Assembly (NCBI GenBank): GCA_022787145.1
Contig: JALFVM010000174.1
Span: forward strand, 1 to 53,298
Origin: Lachnospiraceae bacterium
GTDB lineage: Bacteria; Bacillota; Clostridia; Lachnospirales; Lachnospiraceae
Direction: 5' to 3'
Length of the DNA stretch: 53,298 nt
In this document: positions 52,071 through 53,298 of the stretch, one piece after another
Layout of the letters: every line of letters begins with the position of its first letter
Position numbering within the stretch: position 1 is the stretch's first letter
Program-made: the position numbers and the translations under genes
Notes under the pieces: generated by a model
Seen by the model: only the letters and a program-made list of their open reading frames with translations
Databases searched by the model: none
What the model was told of the DNA's origin: nothing

Positions 52071-52583
52071 TTAAACCTCCCACGGAAGTTCCACTACCAC
52101 ACATTCATGCTTCGTGTATGGAAGAAATTTTTCCATCAGATCTTTTGTTTTTATCTTCAGGCTGCTGGTGTTCACACAGGGATGACAGCCAACATATTCA
52201 CTCTCCGCCACTTCCTTGTCCATCAGAAGCTGCACATGATTTTCTTTGTCATTCATCAAGCCCATCACACTGACCGAACCGGGTGTAATGTTTAGGTATT
52301 CTTCCATGTGCTCTGCGTCCGCAAAAGACAGCCGGGCAGAACCGATCTGGCTCGACAGGAATTTTGTCTTGAACGGCTTTTCTCCCGGCAACATCAGAAG
52401 ATAAAACTGTGTTTTCTGGCGGTTGCACAAAAACAGATTTTTGCAGATCTGTATTCCCAGCTTTTTGTCGATCTCCTCACAGTCCGCAATCGTCATCGCA
52501 GCCGGATGGTCAATCGCTTCATAAGGAATCTCCAGCTGTTTTAACAGCTCATATACAGCAGTCTCCTTTTCCAAACGTTCCAT
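52071..52583 (-). CDS. Prolyl-tRNA editing protein (ProXp-ala/PrdX-like)
   Basis: A YbaK/INS-domain deacylase that clears mischarged alanyl-tRNA-Pro in trans. The 170 residues fit the family. AIDHPAAMTIADCEEIDKKLG (23-43) and CKNLFLCNRQKTQFYLLMLPGEKPF (about 47-71) carry the conserved Lys and the N-x-F-L segment. GSVSVMGLMNDKENHVQLLMD (about 102-122) and YVGCHPCVNTSSLKIKTKDL complete the pocket. Start ATG 52581-52583. It is a single-gene unit facing the terminator at 52024-52068. Confidence 0.9.
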   Translation of the reverse strand: MERLEKETAVYELLKQLEIPYEAIDHPAAMTIADCEEIDKKLGIQICKNLFLCNRQKTQFYLLMLPGEKPFKTKFLSSQIGSARLSFADAEHMEEYLNITPGSVSVMGLMNDKENHVQLLMDKEVAESEYVGCHPCVNTSSLKIKTKDLMEKFLPYTKHECVVVELPWEV

Positions 52584-52666
52584 AATCTCTCCTCTTTTCT
52601 GAATTTTTGCCCTGCTTTTACTTTTTTGATTGACTTTAGAGCAGAGCCATTTATAATAAATATTGT

Positions 52667-52733
52667 AATCAGTTTAACTGTTCAGCAGATAATCTCCCGC
52701 GAGGTGTACTGAACAGATACTAATCAGTTTAAC
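52667..52733. repeat. Direct and inverted repeats upstream of trxA
   Basis: AATCAGTTTAAC occurs at 52667-52678 and again at 52722-52733. Between them TGTTCAG (52679-52685) is inverted as CTGAACA (52709-52715). The 305-bp region 52584-52888 has no gene. A TATAAT at 52829-52834 is the likely trxA -10 element. The symmetric block lies about 100 bp upstream of it. Confidence 0.6.
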
Positions 52734-52888
52734 ATTCCTTTGCTGATTTCACAATATCCAGTGTATGGGCTTTTTATTTTAAACTAATTTTCTGTGACTT
52801 TATTACAGAAAATCTTTTTCTCTTTTTCTATAATAAAGTCATTAAATCAAGAAAAACTAATAACAATAATCCTAAGGAGGAATTTTAT

Positions 52889-53200
52889 ATGAGTAAAATA
52901 ATTACATCTGACAGCTTTGAAATGGAAGTATTAAAATCTGACAAACCGGTACTGGTAGACTTTTTTGCTACCTGGTGCGGACCATGCAAGATGCTCGCTC
53001 CGGTTCTTGATGAACTGTCTGAGGACAGAGATGACATCAAAGTAGTCAAACTTGATGTAGACCAGTCCATGGATCTTGCGCAGAAGTACAAAGTGGCTGC
53101 CGTTCCTACCCTGCTTCTTTTCAAAAACGGTGAAGTTGCCAAAACATCCATGGGATTCATGGAGAAGAAAGACCTTGAAAAATTTATTGATAAGGCATAA
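52889..53200 (+). CDS. trxA: Thioredoxin
   Basis: Dithiol oxidoreductase in the cytoplasm. The 103 residues are full length. The active site FFATWCGPCKMLAP (25-38) has CGPC at residues 31-34. VAAVPTLLLFKNGE near 70-83 contains the conserved cis-Pro. The start is ATG 52889 behind TAAGGAGG. A ferredoxin:thioredoxin-reductase-like gene follows 12 bp later, suggesting that electrons may come from ferredoxin, though a conventional thioredoxin reductase could lie elsewhere. Confidence 0.96.
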   Translation: MSKIITSDSFEMEVLKSDKPVLVDFFATWCGPCKMLAPVLDELSEDRDDIKVVKLDVDQSMDLAQKYKVAAVPTLLLFKNGEVAKTSMGFMEKKDLEKFIDKA

Positions 53201-53212
53201 GGGGTGATTTCC

Positions 53213-53298
53213 ATGAAAATCAGACTGAACACAGATGAAGAAGTCGTAAAGTCTGTCAAGGACGGATTAAAACGCACTGGAGGCTACTGCCCTTGCCG
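53213..53298 (+). CDS. Ferredoxin:thioredoxin reductase catalytic-subunit-like protein, 5' part
   Basis: The frame starts at ATG 53213, behind AAGGGGTGA, and runs off the right edge after 28 codons. It reads MKIRLNTDEEVVKSVKDGL followed by KRTGGYCPC. The GGYCPC sequence right after a helical lead matches the first cysteines of FTR beta-type proteins, which hold a 4Fe-4S cluster beside a redox disulfide. The rest is outside the window, so the remaining CxC motifs cannot be checked. It is co-transcribed with trxA. Confidence 0.7.
   Translation, partial: MKIRLNTDEEVVKSVKDGLKRTGGYCPC

Overview
The window reads as chromosomal DNA from a spore-forming, anaerobic Firmicute of the Lachnospiraceae type (a Blautia, Dorea or Mediterraneibacter-like gut clostridium). 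The support is indirect but consistent: spoVT, spoIID and a SpoIIQ-like gene; family-typical hypothetical genes (DUF6145, DUF6320, DUF6075); AGGAGG-type ribosome sites nearly everywhere; and moderate-to-low GC. No species call is possible from the sequence alone.

Layout. (1) 1-480 is the edge of what looks like an integrated mobile element: a DUF6075 gene cut by the window end, plus a tandem 11-bp repeat next to lysS. (2) 481-16.5 kb is a housekeeping block, all on the minus strand: dusB-greA-lysS, birA-DUF6145-coaX, patatin-argF, NfeD-SPFH, pfkA, an rRNA-type methyltransferase, dnaE, a CvfB-like S1 protein, an acyl-ACP thioesterase and tRNA-Gln(CTG). (3) 16.6-25.7 kb holds pncB and a cytoplasmic M15 peptidase on plus, then spoVT, an HSL-type lipase, DUF6320 and an HxxxDG acyltransferase on minus, then hemolysin III, a GIY-YIG protein and spoIID/spoIIQ. 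Two intergenic hairpins here bury a Shine-Dalgarno in their 3' arm. (4) 25.8-34.7 kb carries trkAH, a NiCo (czcD-type) riboswitch in front of a cation diffusion facilitator, an aldose-epimerase-like gene, nth, an alanine:Na+ symporter and an MBL-fold hydrolase. (5) 34.7-45.8 kb is a complete subtype I-B CRISPR-Cas locus, cas6-8-7-5-3-4-1-2, then a leader, then 24 identical 30-bp repeats. Beyond the far end of the array lie at least five decayed repeats. (6) 46-52 kb contains a cytidylate-kinase-like protein, a MATE pump and an inositol/sugar operon (iolE, GPH transporter, a hydroxypyruvate-isomerase-like gene). The first gene of this operon and its divergent LacI-type regulator have both lost their 5' halves in what looks like one deletion. 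(7) 52-53.3 kb has a ProXp-ala-like deacylase, an intergenic region with structured repeats, then trxA followed by a ferredoxin:thioredoxin-reductase-like gene cut by the window end.

The best leads are the double-pseudogene deletion junction at about 51.72 kb, the hairpin that spans the whole lipase-spoVT gap, the Cas5 with a long charged coiled-coil insert, the decayed CRISPR trailer with unexplained DNA wedged into it, and the acyltransferase/DUF6320/lipase trio. No wholly new system can be claimed from sequence reading alone.
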